The position numbers were made by a program, and so were the translations under genes. The notes under the pieces were generated by a model that was not told the DNA's origin, did not search any database, and saw only the letters and a program-made list of their open reading frames with translations. A DNA stretch of 64,000 bases from contig NZ_MWWR01000006.1 of NCBI RefSeq assembly GCF_002259605.1, positions 1 to 64,000 of the forward strand. Reading direction: 5' to 3'. The DNA is from Pseudoscardovia radai. Lineage in GTDB: Bacteria; Actinomycetota; Actinomycetes; Actinomycetales; Bifidobacteriaceae. Every line of letters begins with the position of its first letter. Position 1 is the first letter of the stretch. Shown here in pieces: positions 9,259 to 17,882 of the stretch.

Positions 9259-10545
9259 TTGACAGACACACACGGCTCTGCAACGGCCTCCGCTGGCACC
9301 TCGCCCGCCCGCCGCACATCCATCCTCGACAACTCCCTCATCTGGTTCGGCGCGGGAGTGTCCGTGGCCGAGATCATGACCGGCACGTACTTCGCCTCGC
9401 TCGGTTTCGCCCGCGGCCTGGCGGCCATCGTACTGGGTCATGTCATCGGCTGTACGATGTTCTTCCTCGCCGGCTACATCGGCGCGCGCACGCGCAAGAG
9501 CTCGATGGAGACGGTGAAGATGAGCTTCGGCCGCATCGGCGGGCAGTTCTTCGCCATCCTCAACGTCATCCAGCTCGTGGGCTGGACCTCGATCATGATC
9601 TACGACGGCTCCATCTCCGCGGCGGCCGCCTTCCCCGGCGCCCCGTGGGTGTGGGCGCTCGTCATCGGCGCGCTGGTGATCCTGTGGATCGCCGTGGGCG
9701 TCGAGAACCTCGGCAGGCTCAACGGCGTGGCGATGGCGTTGCTGTTCATCCTCACCATCGTGCTGTGCAAGGTCATTTTCTTCTCCGGTGCCGCGGCGGG
9801 CGGCACGCTCGACGACACGTTCACCTTCGGCGCGGCGGTGGAGCTGGCGGTGTCGATGCCGCTGAGCTGGCTGCCCGTGGTGAGCGACTACACGCGCGAA
9901 GCCGAGAAGCCGCTGGGCGCCACCGTGGCGAGCACGCTTGTGTACGGCGTGGTGAGCGTGTGGATGTTCGTCATCGGCATGGGCGCCGCAATGTACGCGG
10001 GGTCGTCGGATATCGCGAGCATCATGGTCGGCGCCGGCATGGGGCTGGCGGGCCTGCTCGTGGTGGTGTTCTCCACCGTCACCACCACGTTCCTCGACGC
10101 GTGGTCGGCGGGCATTTCGAGCGAGTCGGTGGTCGGCTCCGCGAAGGGCAAGTGGGTCGCGATCGGCGCGACCGTGCTGGGCACCGCGGCGGCGATGATC
10201 TGGGTGATGGACGACATCACGAACTTCCTGTACCTCATCGGATCGGTGTTCGCGCCCATGGTGGCCGTGATGATTGCCGATTTCTACTTCCTGCACCGCA
10301 GCCACGAGCGCGCGACATTCGACTGGCCCAATCTCGTGGTGTGGCTCGTCGGCTTCGTGGCATACCGCCTGCTCATGAACGTCGACACGCCGGTGGGATA
10401 CACGCTGATCGACATGCTCGGCACGCTGGTGCTGGCGCTGATGGTCGGCGCCTTGCGCGGCAAGGTGCGTGGCAGGCGCGGGAAGTCTGGCGGCGAGGCG
10501 GCTGATCGCGAGGTATCCGGCGGCGAGGCTGCGCAGACGCGATAA
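9259..10545 (+). CDS. cytX: NCS1-family transporter, CytX-like (hydroxymethylpyrimidine/nucleobase)
   Basis: This membrane permease of the nucleobase:cation symporter-1 family probably imports hydroxymethylpyrimidine (thiamine salvage) or a related base; the exact substrate is inferred. The protein is 428 aa with about 12 hydrophobic segments. Its N-terminus resembles CytX: DNSLIWFGAGVSVAEIMTGT, then GHVIGCTMFFLAGYIG, and SMPLSWLPVVSDYTR in the middle. I start at TTG 9259, because GGAGAGAAG lies just upstream and the family begins shortly before the first membrane segment; the longer frame from 9187 has no ribosome site. The C-terminal tail is charged and partly repetitive. It is a single-gene unit ending in a strong hairpin. 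Confidence 0.85.
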   Translation: MTDTHGSATASAGTSPARRTSILDNSLIWFGAGVSVAEIMTGTYFASLGFARGLAAIVLGHVIGCTMFFLAGYIGARTRKSSMETVKMSFGRIGGQFFAILNVIQLVGWTSIMIYDGSISAAAAFPGAPWVWALVIGALVILWIAVGVENLGRLNGVAMALLFILTIVLCKVIFFSGAAAGGTLDDTFTFGAAVELAVSMPLSWLPVVSDYTREAEKPLGATVASTLVYGVVSVWMFVIGMGAAMYAGSSDIASIMVGAGMGLAGLLVVVFSTVTTTFLDAWSAGISSESVVGSAKGKWVAIGATVLGTAAAMIWVMDDITNFLYLIGSVFAPMVAVMIADFYFLHRSHERATFDWPNLVVWLVGFVAYRLLMNVDTPVGYTLIDMLGTLVLALMVGALRGKVRGRRGKSGGEAADREVSGGEAAQTR

Positions 10546-10550
10546 CCCGG

Positions 10551-10618
10551 CGGCTCCGTCGGTTCCTCCCCCGCGCGTTTCGCCCGCGGAGGAATCGACG
10601 GAGCCGTATGGCTTTTTC
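10551..10618 (+). terminator. Rho-independent terminator of cytX
   Basis: An 11-bp arm CGGCTCCGTCG (10551-10561) pairs with 10596-10606. A second stem (TCCTCC with GGAGGA) lies inside, and GCTTTTTC follows. Confidence 0.8.
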
Positions 10619-10646
10619 AACACGATGCGTCTATTATTATTGAGTT

Positions 10647-10676
10647 GCGGAAATCCGCATGGCGGAAATTCGCATG
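10647..10676. repeat. Two 15-bp tandem repeats upstream of ssrA
   Basis: 10647-10661 and 10662-10676 are GCGGAAAT(C/T)CGCATG, with one mismatch. Each copy contains the palindrome GCGG-AAAT-CCGC or a near version. They sit 50-80 bases before the mature tmRNA 5' end, where a promoter is expected, and could be an operator. Confidence 0.45.
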
Positions 10677-10724
10677 ATGATTGATAACTGAACGTGCATC
10701 GATTCACTCGATGGATGGTTCACC

Positions 10725-11121
10725 GGGGCCGATCGGTTTCGACGGTGGTCTGTTCGTCGCAGGGAAGCGCGCCGAGAACGCAGGGGTCCACTCGTTAACG
10801 TCCTCCTGTAAAAGAATAAGTGCTAAATCTAATCGCACTGAGTTCGCTCTCGCTGCCTAAGCTTCGCGCTAGGATTTAACCAGCGAGCAGCCGCTCCGCT
10901 CACTCCTCCATGTCTTCGGGAGGATGTTGAACGTCGTTAAGAAGACTTGCTGATGCCGCCGGGTCGCAGGACGGCGTCGGGACTTTTTCTGTGAATATGC
11001 TCGCCGCCGGTTGTCCGCGACACAGGCGGGGGCAGAAAAACCGCCGAACGGCCAGCGGACTACGCGCGTAGAAGACTGGGAGTACGGTCATCGGACCGGG
11101 GTTCAATTCCCCGCGGCTCCA
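10725..11121 (+). ncRNA. ssrA: Transfer-messenger RNA (tmRNA)
   Basis: tmRNA rescues stalled ribosomes with SmpB and tags the unfinished protein for proteolysis. The 5' end GGGGCCG (10725) pairs over 7 bp with CGGCTCC at the 3' end (11114-11120), followed by discriminator A 11121; CCA is not encoded. The T-arm is GGGGTTCAATTCCCC (11098-11112). The tag frame runs from GCT 10822 to TAA 10858-10860 and reads AKSNRTEFALAA, a typical actinobacterial tag. The prophage is inserted in the 3' end of this gene, but the 67-bp repeat restores the full RNA, so the gene should work. Confidence 0.97.
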
Positions 11122-11164
11122 CTCTTTCCAAGGCCTCGCACCCGCAAGGGTCGCGAGGCCTTTT
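11098..11164. other. attL: left prophage attachment site
   Basis: These 67 bases, from the tmRNA T-arm to the T-run of its terminator, are identical to 47759-47825. Weaker similarity continues for about 35 more bases on the right. This perfect direct repeat of the 3' end of ssrA is the classic sign of integration by a tyrosine integrase. Confidence 0.92.
11130..11164 (+). terminator. ssrA terminator
   Basis: AAGGCCTCGC pairs with GCGAGGCCTT around an ACCCGCAAGGGT loop, followed by TTTT. It lies within the duplicated att core, so an identical copy is present at 47791-47825. Confidence 0.85.
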
Positions 11165-11254
11165 CCATTGCGATTGCTGGGGTCCGGGGGTATGCGTGGT
11201 GTATGTCCGTGTGTATCCCGTGGTGTTCTTTTTGCACCAGTGTGTATGCCGGAC

Positions 11255-11274
11255 GTGGGCAAAATGTGGGCAAA
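11255..11274. repeat. Candidate integrase arm-type sites, left arm
   Basis: The 20-mer is a pair of GTGGGCAAA units separated by AT. It is found again at 47680-47699 with one mismatch, in the same orientation, inside the other end of the prophage. Paired short repeats flanking the core on both arms are typical of arm-type integrase binding sites. Confidence 0.5.
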
Positions 11275-11315
11275 AAAGAAAAGCCCCGCCCGCCCCATGG
11301 AGGGGTGGACGGGGC
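11271..11315 (-). terminator. Terminator of the late (lysis) operon
   Basis: Read on the minus strand, a GC-rich hairpin (11283-11315, outer arms GCCCCG/CGGGGC) is followed by TTTTCTTTTTTG. It lies 18 bases after the holin stop codon and ends the long leftward operon. Confidence 0.8.
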
Positions 11316-11333
11316 GCACGGCCGTCGCACGTG

Positions 11334-11708
11334 CTATCGGCTCTGGCGGGCCGGATTGTAGGCGACGCCGAATCCGTTGGCGATGAGCGGGGCGACGTAC
11401 CCCGCCACGGCGCACGTGACGGTCAGCCACGCGGGCGAGTCCATGAGCGCGCTCACGAGCGTGCCCACGCCACCCAGAATGCCGAGCAGAAGGCACGTGA
11501 TGTAGATGGCGGTGCGGACGGTCGCGCCGAACACGGGCGTGTACCCTGCCGTCGCTTGCTGTGGGTTTTCCGCCGTCCCCGTGGTCACGGTCGTGTCGGG
11601 CACTGCGGGGAGCGTGGGCGCTCCAAGGATCGCCGACACGTCGTCGGCAGTGAGATTCGCGGAAGCGGTATCCGTGGAAGCGGTATCCGTGGAAGCGATG
11701 TCTGTCAT
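11334..11708 (-). CDS. Phage holin
   Basis: The 124-aa protein has a Ser/Thr/Ala-rich N-terminus and two hydrophobic segments (about residues 67-90 and 95-115), ending in a short charged tail. Holins make holes in the membrane to release the endolysin. It follows the lysozyme gene by 12 bases and starts at ATG 11708 with GGGGAGGG upstream. The holin role rests on size, topology and position next to a lysozyme without a signal peptide; I see no family-specific motif. Confidence 0.75.
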   Translation of the reverse strand: MTDIASTDTASTDTASANLTADDVSAILGAPTLPAVPDTTVTTGTAENPQQATAGYTPVFGATVRTAIYITCLLLGILGGVGTLVSALMDSPAWLTVTCAVAGYVAPLIANGFGVAYNPARQSR

Positions 11709-11720
11709 TGCGCCCTCCCC

Positions 11721-12581
11721 TTACGCCTGGATGGCCTCGACGAAGCGCGTGCCGTACGGCGCGTCCTTCGACCCGAGATGCACCATCGGGATGTCCTTGC
11801 CCGTGCACGCCTTGTACACGGCGTTCAGCGCCGTCACCTGGTCTGGGTTCGTGAGTGTGTGAAGGCTCACGCCGTCGTAGTAGGACAGCGCCGGGTCGTC
11901 GTTGATCTGGATGATGCAGTGCATGTCATCCTCCTCCTCTGCTGTGGTTGTCGATATGGCGGGCGTGGTGGAGCCGGCGAGCGCCGCCCACTCCCCCGCG
12001 TCCATGTATGCGATGTCGAGGTCGAGGCGGCCCGCGTAGCCCGTGACCCTGCCCGCGCTCGAATACTGGCGGACCGTGCACGTGTACGCTCCCTCGTCCC
12101 ACGGGTGCTCCTGCCAGCCGGTGGGGTTGTTGTTGGCGTATTGAGCCACCCACAGGCGCATGCCCAGGGCGTCGGCGACTGGGCGGACGGCGGGCAGTGC
12201 GCTGGCCGAGCAGTACAGGAGCGGCGTGCGGCCCGTGCAGTCGGTGACGGCCTTGCATACGTCGCGCAGGTACGCGGTGTCGCCCCACCTGCGGTTGCTC
12301 CCGGCCTCCCAGTCGATCGCCAGCACGGCGCGGCCAAGGTACGGGGCGACGGCCGCGGCGAAGTGCGCGGCTTCCGCCGCTGCGCCGCTCCCGTCGACGT
12401 AGTGGTACAGGCCGAGCAGTCGGCCGTTCGCGAGCGTCGCGTCCGCCTGTCCTGTCATGGTCGGGCTCACGTACGAGCCTCCCTGAGTCGCCTTGACGAT
12501 TATGAAACGGCACGCGGGGTCGATGCTCGCGATGGTGAGCCCCGCCTGCCAATTGCTGATATCAATCCCTTGCATTGTCAT
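11721..12581 (-). CDS. Endolysin, GH25 lysozyme domain
   Basis: This 286-aa cell-wall hydrolase cleaves the MurNAc-GlcNAc backbone. The GH25 domain spans about residues 3-205: GIDISNWQ at the start with the catalytic Asp, FIIVKATQG, and the acidic pair in LAIDWE near residue 90. A short acidic linker (TTTAEEEDD) leads to a C-terminal domain of about 65 residues, probably for cell-wall binding. There is no signal peptide, so release needs a holin. Start ATG 12581 has GGAGG seven bases upstream and overlaps the previous gene's stop by 4 bases. Confidence 0.9.
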   Translation of the reverse strand: MTMQGIDISNWQAGLTIASIDPACRFIIVKATQGGSYVSPTMTGQADATLANGRLLGLYHYVDGSGAAAEAAHFAAAVAPYLGRAVLAIDWEAGSNRRWGDTAYLRDVCKAVTDCTGRTPLLYCSASALPAVRPVADALGMRLWVAQYANNNPTGWQEHPWDEGAYTCTVRQYSSAGRVTGYAGRLDLDIAYMDAGEWAALAGSTTPAISTTTAEEEDDMHCIIQINDDPALSYYDGVSLHTLTNPDQVTALNAVYKACTGKDIPMVHLGSKDAPYGTRFVEAIQA

Positions 12582-13018
12582 GATGTGCCCTCCTCACTGT
12601 TGTGTGCGATGTACGGTCTCAGGTCGTCGGGCAGTCGCGGCTTGGGATGCAACGACATGTACCCGGGGTCGATGGCGGTGACGGCCGGGTCCAGCCAGTG
12701 GCACAGGGCGCGGATGTACCGGACGGCCGACACGTACGCGGCCTCCTCAGCCTCCAGTTGGTCGACGCGGGCGGCGAGCCTGTCGGCGCGTTTGCGCTGG
12801 TCTCCTGCCTCGTCGCGCAGTGGCTGGATCACGTCGACGGTGAGGATGTCCACTGCCTTGCGGGCGGCGTCCGCGGCCAGCGAGTCACGCTCCGCCATGG
12901 TGCGGCGGCGGCCTATGACCGCGGTGATGAGGCCGCCCAGGCCTCCGCCGCCGACCGCGGCGACCAAAAACGCCACCCAGAAGTCCATGGACTCCCAGAA
13001 CGGCGGTATATGCGTCAT
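12578..13018 (-). CDS. Phage membrane protein with coiled coil, possible second holin
   Basis: The 146-aa protein has one Gly-rich hydrophobic segment at about residues 12-36, followed by a long charged helix (about 38-95) predicted as a coiled coil, and a soluble tail. It lies between the tail fibre and the lysozyme, so a role in lysis (holin or holin modifier) is plausible but not shown. I start at ATG 13018; a GTG directly before it is an alternative. Confidence 0.7.
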   Translation of the reverse strand: MTHIPPFWESMDFWVAFLVAAVGGGGLGGLITAVIGRRRTMAERDSLAADAARKAVDILTVDVIQPLRDEAGDQRKRADRLAARVDQLEAEEAAYVSAVRYIRALCHWLDPAVTAIDPGYMSLHPKPRLPDDLRPYIAHNSEEGTS

Positions 13019-13033
13019 CACGTGTCTCTCTCC

Positions 13034-15766
13034 TTATCCGATGGCCGTGGCGGTCCAGTGGAAGTGCATCTTCTGCGTGTCCGTGGCCCACTCGTGTGTG
13101 TCGCGGCGGAGGAGCCGCACCCAGAATCCCGCGTGGTCCACGCCGTGGACGATGGGTTCGAACAGGCGCGCCGACACGTCAGCGATACCGTCGTAATCCT
13201 CGGTGATGGTGACCGTCGGCTTGTCGTGGAAATGCGGGGAGAACTGGATGTGCACGCCGTCACCGGCAGGCACGTCAACCGAATACTCGCCGCGGGCGAT
13301 GGCCTTGTACTCCATGCCCCCATACATGGCATAGACGTATCCTGGCTCGCCCAACGTCCCCGCATAGGCGATGTTGCCGACTTGGGCATAGAATTTGATT
13401 GTGCCGTAATCGGTGAAGTCGAACGCCTGCAATTTGATGGCGCTGGCTCCATCGCACGAATAATCTGTGATGGTGCCTACTGATGACCCGTCAGGGGATG
13501 CGTATGCTTCCGTTACGACTTTTGCGACGCCGTCTTTGGCGACGAACCTTCCCGTGGCTGTGATGCCGGTTCCGTCGCTGGGGATGCTGACGACGGTCTC
13601 GCCGTTCGAGTCGGTGCTGGTGATGCCCGTGTCGCTGATGGTGACGCGCCCGTTCGTCGTCTTGATGGTCGCGCCGGTGATGGTCTTGCCGTCGATGGCG
13701 TTGGCGGCGATCTTTCCGGCGGTGACGGCGTTCGCGGCCAGCTTGTCCGACGTGATGGCCTGGGCGGCGATCTTATCCGCGACGATACTGCCGGAGATGA
13801 TCTGGCTTGCGCCGACGCTCCCCGCGGCTATCTTCCCCGACGTGACGGAGTTCGCCGCCAGCTTGTCGGCGGACACCGCGCCCGTCGCGATCTTGGCGGC
13901 GGTGACCGAGTTCACGGCCAGCTTATCCGACGAGACACACCCGGAGATGAGCTGGGCCGCGCTGATGCTGTTCGCCGCGATCTTGCCCGCGCTGACCGCG
14001 TTCGCCGCGATCTTCCCCGCCGTCACCGCGTTCGCCGCGATCTTGTCCGAAGAGACCGCGCCCGCGGCGATCTTGTCGGCGGACACCGAGTCCGCGGCCA
14101 GCTTATCGGCGGTGACCGCGTTCGCGGACAGCTTGTCCGACGAGACTGCGAGCGCGGAGATCTTGTCGGCGGTTACTGCGCCTGTCGCGATCTTGCCGCT
14201 GCTGATGCTCCCGGCTGCGAGCCTGTTCGCGGACAGGTAGCCAGTGGTTATCTTGCCCGCGTCGAGGCTTGCGATGGCCGTGTTGGCGAGCGGCTGGGCG
14301 ACCCACGCGCTTCCATCGCTCGCATACAGGCCCGTGCATGTCGTGCCGGAGTAGACGAACCAAAGGTCTCCCGCCTTGCCTTTCGGCGTGGACGAGGTCG
14401 GAGGCGTGGTGCTGCGTATGATCGTGTTCTTCCCGTCGGCCGTCGATTGTGCGTTGCGTGCCGCGGTGTCGTCGGTGTACTTGGATGCGAGCGTCCAGTC
14501 GCCGGCCGCGTAGGATTGGGCGTCGGTCTTCGCCGTCGTACACACCTTGATGTCTCCCGCGGAGCCCTGCACCCACAGGTCTCCTTCGTCGTACGGCGGA
14601 TTCGGAGTTGCAACGAATACGCGGCGTTTGCCGTCGGCGGTGTCCTGTGCCTTGGCGGCGTCGGCGAGGGCCTTGGTGACATCCACGTCCGTGATGCGCT
14701 GCCATGAGTATTCCTGGTCATACACCTGCCACCGGTAGCAGTAACCGGTGATGGTGTCATAGTACAGGTCGCCGAGGTGGTTGGCCTTGGTGGTGTCGCT
14801 GGTCCACTTGGATGCCGGCTCGTTGCCAGTGGTGGGCGGCTCGGGGTTGAAGTATGTCTGGATGCTGCCGTCGATCTGCCCCTGCATGTCCTCGAGTGTC
14901 TTCGCGGTGGCCGTGATGTACGCCGTCAGGTCGCTGTTGGCGGTGTCTGCGGAGTTTTGCGCCGCCTGGATGTCGCCGGTGAGGCCTTTGATGTCGGTCT
15001 GTGCCTGCGCGAGGTCGCTTTTGACCGACGGGAGCGTGGTGTTGTTGAGGGTGTCGATGTCGGTCTGTGCCTGCGCGAGGTCGCTTTTGACCGACGGGAG
15101 AGTGGTGTTGTTGAGTGTGTCGAGGTCTTTCTGTGCCTGCGCGAGGTCGGTCTGGAGCTGCTGCTGCTGCTTGTCGAGGTCCGGGAGCGTGGTGTCGTTG
15201 AGTGTTTTGAGCGTCGCGTCGAGCTTGTCGAGGTCGGACTGGAGTGCGCTCGGGCCGGTGACGGTGACTGTGACGGGCTGGCTGGCGGGGCTCTGGTTGG
15301 GCTTGGGGTTTCCGTCCGAGTCGTGCGCGTCATCGTAGGCGACGGCGGTGATGGTGGCGGTCGAGCCGACCGTCAGTCCCATGATGTCGAGGGTGCCTGC
15401 GGCGGTGAGCGTGCCGCGGACCGTCCCGTCGGCGAGGATATCGATGCGTTGGAAGTCGGCTGGCGGCTGCGCGCCGTCGAGCGTGCCGTCCCATGCGACG
15501 GTGACTGCCGTGTCGCTGCTTGTTGCGTACAGTCCGGTCGGCGTGCCGGGGACGGTCGCGTCGTTGACCCACTGGCGGATGCCGCCGCCGTTCCCGGTGA
15601 CGATGGTGCCGGTGCCGAGCGGCTTGCCGTCCGCGTCCTTCTGCCCGTCGGGCACGAACGTGCTGCCCGCGTTGGACGTCTGCTGGCTGCGGGCCGTGTC
15701 GAGCGCCTTGCTCGCGAGGCGCGCGACCTTCTCTAGGTCGCTTCCGCCGATCTTGATGTGCTTCAC
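13034..15766 (-). CDS. Tail fibre / receptor-binding protein with decapeptide repeats
   Basis: This 910-aa protein probably contacts the bacterial surface. In order: an N-terminal tail-binding part (about 1-70); a fibronectin-type region (about 70-170, GTPTGLYATSSDTAVTVAWDG); coiled coil with repeated DLDTLNNTTLPSVKSDLAQA units (about 180-260); a region with repeated GDLW/GDLYYD motifs; then 18 perfect-register ten-residue repeats (consensus TADKIAANAV, about 512-691); and a globular C-terminus that presumably binds the receptor. Start is GTG 15766 with AAAGGA upstream. It follows a minor tail gene. The receptor-binding role is inferred from position and architecture. Confidence 0.8.
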   Translation of the reverse strand: MKHIKIGGSDLEKVARLASKALDTARSQQTSNAGSTFVPDGQKDADGKPLGTGTIVTGNGGGIRQWVNDATVPGTPTGLYATSSDTAVTVAWDGTLDGAQPPADFQRIDILADGTVRGTLTAAGTLDIMGLTVGSTATITAVAYDDAHDSDGNPKPNQSPASQPVTVTVTGPSALQSDLDKLDATLKTLNDTTLPDLDKQQQQLQTDLAQAQKDLDTLNNTTLPSVKSDLAQAQTDIDTLNNTTLPSVKSDLAQAQTDIKGLTGDIQAAQNSADTANSDLTAYITATAKTLEDMQGQIDGSIQTYFNPEPPTTGNEPASKWTSDTTKANHLGDLYYDTITGYCYRWQVYDQEYSWQRITDVDVTKALADAAKAQDTADGKRRVFVATPNPPYDEGDLWVQGSAGDIKVCTTAKTDAQSYAAGDWTLASKYTDDTAARNAQSTADGKNTIIRSTTPPTSSTPKGKAGDLWFVYSGTTCTGLYASDGSAWVAQPLANTAIASLDAGKITTGYLSANRLAAGSISSGKIATGAVTADKISALAVSSDKLSANAVTADKLAADSVSADKIAAGAVSSDKIAANAVTAGKIAANAVSAGKIAANSISAAQLISGCVSSDKLAVNSVTAAKIATGAVSADKLAANSVTSGKIAAGSVGASQIISGSIVADKIAAQAITSDKLAANAVTAGKIAANAIDGKTITGATIKTTNGRVTISDTGITSTDSNGETVVSIPSDGTGITATGRFVAKDGVAKVVTEAYASPDGSSVGTITDYSCDGASAIKLQAFDFTDYGTIKFYAQVGNIAYAGTLGEPGYVYAMYGGMEYKAIARGEYSVDVPAGDGVHIQFSPHFHDKPTVTITEDYDGIADVSARLFEPIVHGVDHAGFWVRLLRRDTHEWATDTQKMHFHWTATAIG
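13694..14233 (-). repeat. Eighteen 30-bp coding repeats in the fibre gene
   Basis: Exactly 540 bases encode 18 consecutive decapeptides of the pattern (S/T)-(A/S)-x-K-(I/L)-(A/S)-A-x-(A/S)-(V/I), with no frame interruption. Units 10 and 15 are the most divergent (AQLISG, SQIISG) and resemble each other. Such arrays form beta-helical or triple-stranded shafts and can change copy number by recombination. Confidence 0.85.
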
Positions 15767-15776
15767 TCTTGTCCTT

Positions 15777-17018
15777 TCATCGGATTCCCTGATACCAGGG
15801 GACGGTCGCGACGTCGAAGAGGACCTTGACCCGGCTCCCGCCGTCGCCGCTCATCTCCATGAGCGTCATGTCGTACTCGCCGTCCGGCAGGCACGGGTGC
15901 CCCTGCATGTCGACGACGCATCGCATGCCGGGCCACACGCTGCCCAACTGGGGTGTGCCGGGGTCGTTGAGGTCGTATTCCCCGCTTATCTGCATGATGG
16001 GCCTTGACTGGGCCGTGAGCTGCGCGAGCGCGGCCGACCGCAGCGCGTCGTACTGGTCCGCGTCCGTGTCCGAGTAGGAGGTTTCGCGCATCACATACCC
16101 GGGTACGGCGCCCGGCATGCCCATGTCCTCGGCGAGGCTGGTCAGCGTCTCCGCGTCCTGCCCGCTGCCTGTCGCGTACACGCGCTGGTAGCTCATGGCC
16201 CAGTCGACGCTCACGTTCTCCAGCGTGCCGCCGCGCGGCATGACGCTCCAGTACGGCGGCACGGCCGGCTGCGGGAGGCTGGGGTCCGTGTCGCTGCCGG
16301 CGAGGAACCTGGTGCGCACGCGCGTACCGTCGGCCGTCAGATAGGGGCGCCATTGCATGTCCGGCCCGTCGGACAGTCCGGCGATCTTGTCGAGGATGTC
16401 CTTGCCGCTGAGGTTGGCGACGTTCCACGCCTGGTATGTGCGGGTGTGCAGGGTCGCGTCCTCCCCGCCGACGCGCGTGTGCCTCTCGCCACGGTACTGC
16501 CAGTCGACGGGCAGGAGGCCGCCGGGTTTCGCGTCGGTGCACTGCCAGCCGACCTCGCTGGCGATGCCACGGTAGGTCATGCCGCTCCATGAGAGCACGC
16601 CGCGCGCCCTCTGCTCACCGTACCCGCCTTCCGGCACGCAGTACCGGTCGGCGAGGAGACTGTACACGCTGCTGACGGTGATGGTGACGCTCGTCCAATC
16701 GCATGACAGGCCGCTGATGACGCCGTAGAGGAACGGCGTGCCGATGCTGCCGGCGCGGATGTCGCCGCTGGTGCGGGCGAATGCGACGATGGCGCGTCTC
16801 TGCGGTTCGATCGCGTGCCACCTGTCCTGCTGCGTTTCGCCGGGTATCGCGCTCCACGGCACGTCGACGTCCTTGACCTCGTCCTTGCCGACCTGCCTGT
16901 TCTTGATGGTGCTCAGGCTTGAGTCGCCGACCGTCAGGCTCCAGGAGGCGCGCCCGAGGTCGATGGGTTCGCGCAGTATGCCGGTCTGCGCGTCGGCCAG
17001 CCAGTAGTCGATTCTCAT
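15777..17018 (-). CDS. Minor tail protein (tail tip)
   Basis: The 413-aa protein sits between the fibre gene and another minor tail gene, in the usual place of tail-tip or tail-associated proteins. It contains DLGRASWSLTVGDSSL near the start and a long mixed alpha/beta body without transmembrane segments. I do not recognise a catalytic motif. The start is ATG 17018, which overlaps the upstream stop as TGATG, so translation is probably coupled. Confidence 0.75.
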   Translation of the reverse strand: MRIDYWLADAQTGILREPIDLGRASWSLTVGDSSLSTIKNRQVGKDEVKDVDVPWSAIPGETQQDRWHAIEPQRRAIVAFARTSGDIRAGSIGTPFLYGVISGLSCDWTSVTITVSSVYSLLADRYCVPEGGYGEQRARGVLSWSGMTYRGIASEVGWQCTDAKPGGLLPVDWQYRGERHTRVGGEDATLHTRTYQAWNVANLSGKDILDKIAGLSDGPDMQWRPYLTADGTRVRTRFLAGSDTDPSLPQPAVPPYWSVMPRGGTLENVSVDWAMSYQRVYATGSGQDAETLTSLAEDMGMPGAVPGYVMRETSYSDTDADQYDALRSAALAQLTAQSRPIMQISGEYDLNDPGTPQLGSVWPGMRCVVDMQGHPCLPDGEYDMTLMEMSGDGGSRVKVLFDVATVPWYQGIR

Positions 17019-17872
17019 CACGCGACCCCGAGGTCGATGACGTCAAGGCTGCGCAGACCCTGCCACGTGGCCTGCGGCGCCCCCGTGTTGCCCATGGCTT
17101 GCACGCCGACGCTGTGCACGCCGGCGGGCAGTTCCGCCACCCATGTGACGGTCTGCCTGTTGTAGTATCTGCCGACGGCCACCTCGTCCGCGCCGTCGCT
17201 GGCTACAGCGCCGTCGATGACGAGCCGTACGTACATGCTTGAGTCTCCGCCGGCGGACGCGCGGAACGTGTACCGGAATTCGGCGAGCCTTTTGGTCGGG
17301 AGGTTCTTGGTGCTGGTGGCGACCTGCAGCGTCCACGCGCCGCTCCAGTCCTGCGCGTCTGTGCCGGTGTTGTCGCCGTGCGCGATGCGGCCGATGGTCG
17401 CGCCGTAGGGTACGGCGGCCGCGCCGGGCGTGATGGCCGCGCCGGTGCTTGTGCTGGTCATGCCGGCGGCGACGTACGCCTGGGCGATGGTGATGCTGCC
17501 AGCGGGCAGGGATGGCGCCGTGGGCGATGCGGACGGAGTGCCCTTGATGACGCTCACGGTGACCGTGTGCGACCCGTCGAGAGAGGGGTCGAGCGCCTTC
17601 AGGGCAATCAGGTCGATGCGCGGGTACGTGGAGTCGCCTGCCGTGCCGGCGACCGTGCCGCCGTCGTAGGCTGCCACGCGCGTGCCGTCCGAGCCTCTGG
17701 GCACGACGGCCACTCCGGCGGCGACAGTGTATGAGAGGCCTCCGCCGCCTGTCACGCCAAGTCCGGAGACGATGCCTCCGGACGGGTAGAGTGCGGCGAG
17801 GATGCGGCGGTGGTCCGTCGCGGTCAGTCCCGTGCCAGTCGAGTCACGCCCGGTTCCGAGTGATCCGCTCAT
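17018..17872 (-). CDS. Minor tail protein
   Basis: This 284-aa protein has a Gly/Thr-rich N-terminal half with GSDGTRVAAYDGG and PRIDLIALK segments, as in tail-tip proteins of Gram-positive siphoviruses, and a C-terminal beta-rich domain of about 110 residues that could bind carbohydrate. Start ATG 17872 has AAGGAG upstream. The role is assigned from position between Dit and the tail-tip protein. Confidence 0.7.
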   Translation of the reverse strand: MSGSLGTGRDSTGTGLTATDHRRILAALYPSGGIVSGLGVTGGGGLSYTVAAGVAVVPRGSDGTRVAAYDGGTVAGTAGDSTYPRIDLIALKALDPSLDGSHTVTVSVIKGTPSASPTAPSLPAGSITIAQAYVAAGMTSTSTGAAITPGAAAVPYGATIGRIAHGDNTGTDAQDWSGAWTLQVATSTKNLPTKRLAEFRYTFRASAGGDSSMYVRLVIDGAVASDGADEVAVGRYYNRQTVTWVAELPAGVHSVGVQAMGNTGAPQATWQGLRSLDVIDLGVA

Positions 17873-17882
17873 GTCTTGCTCC

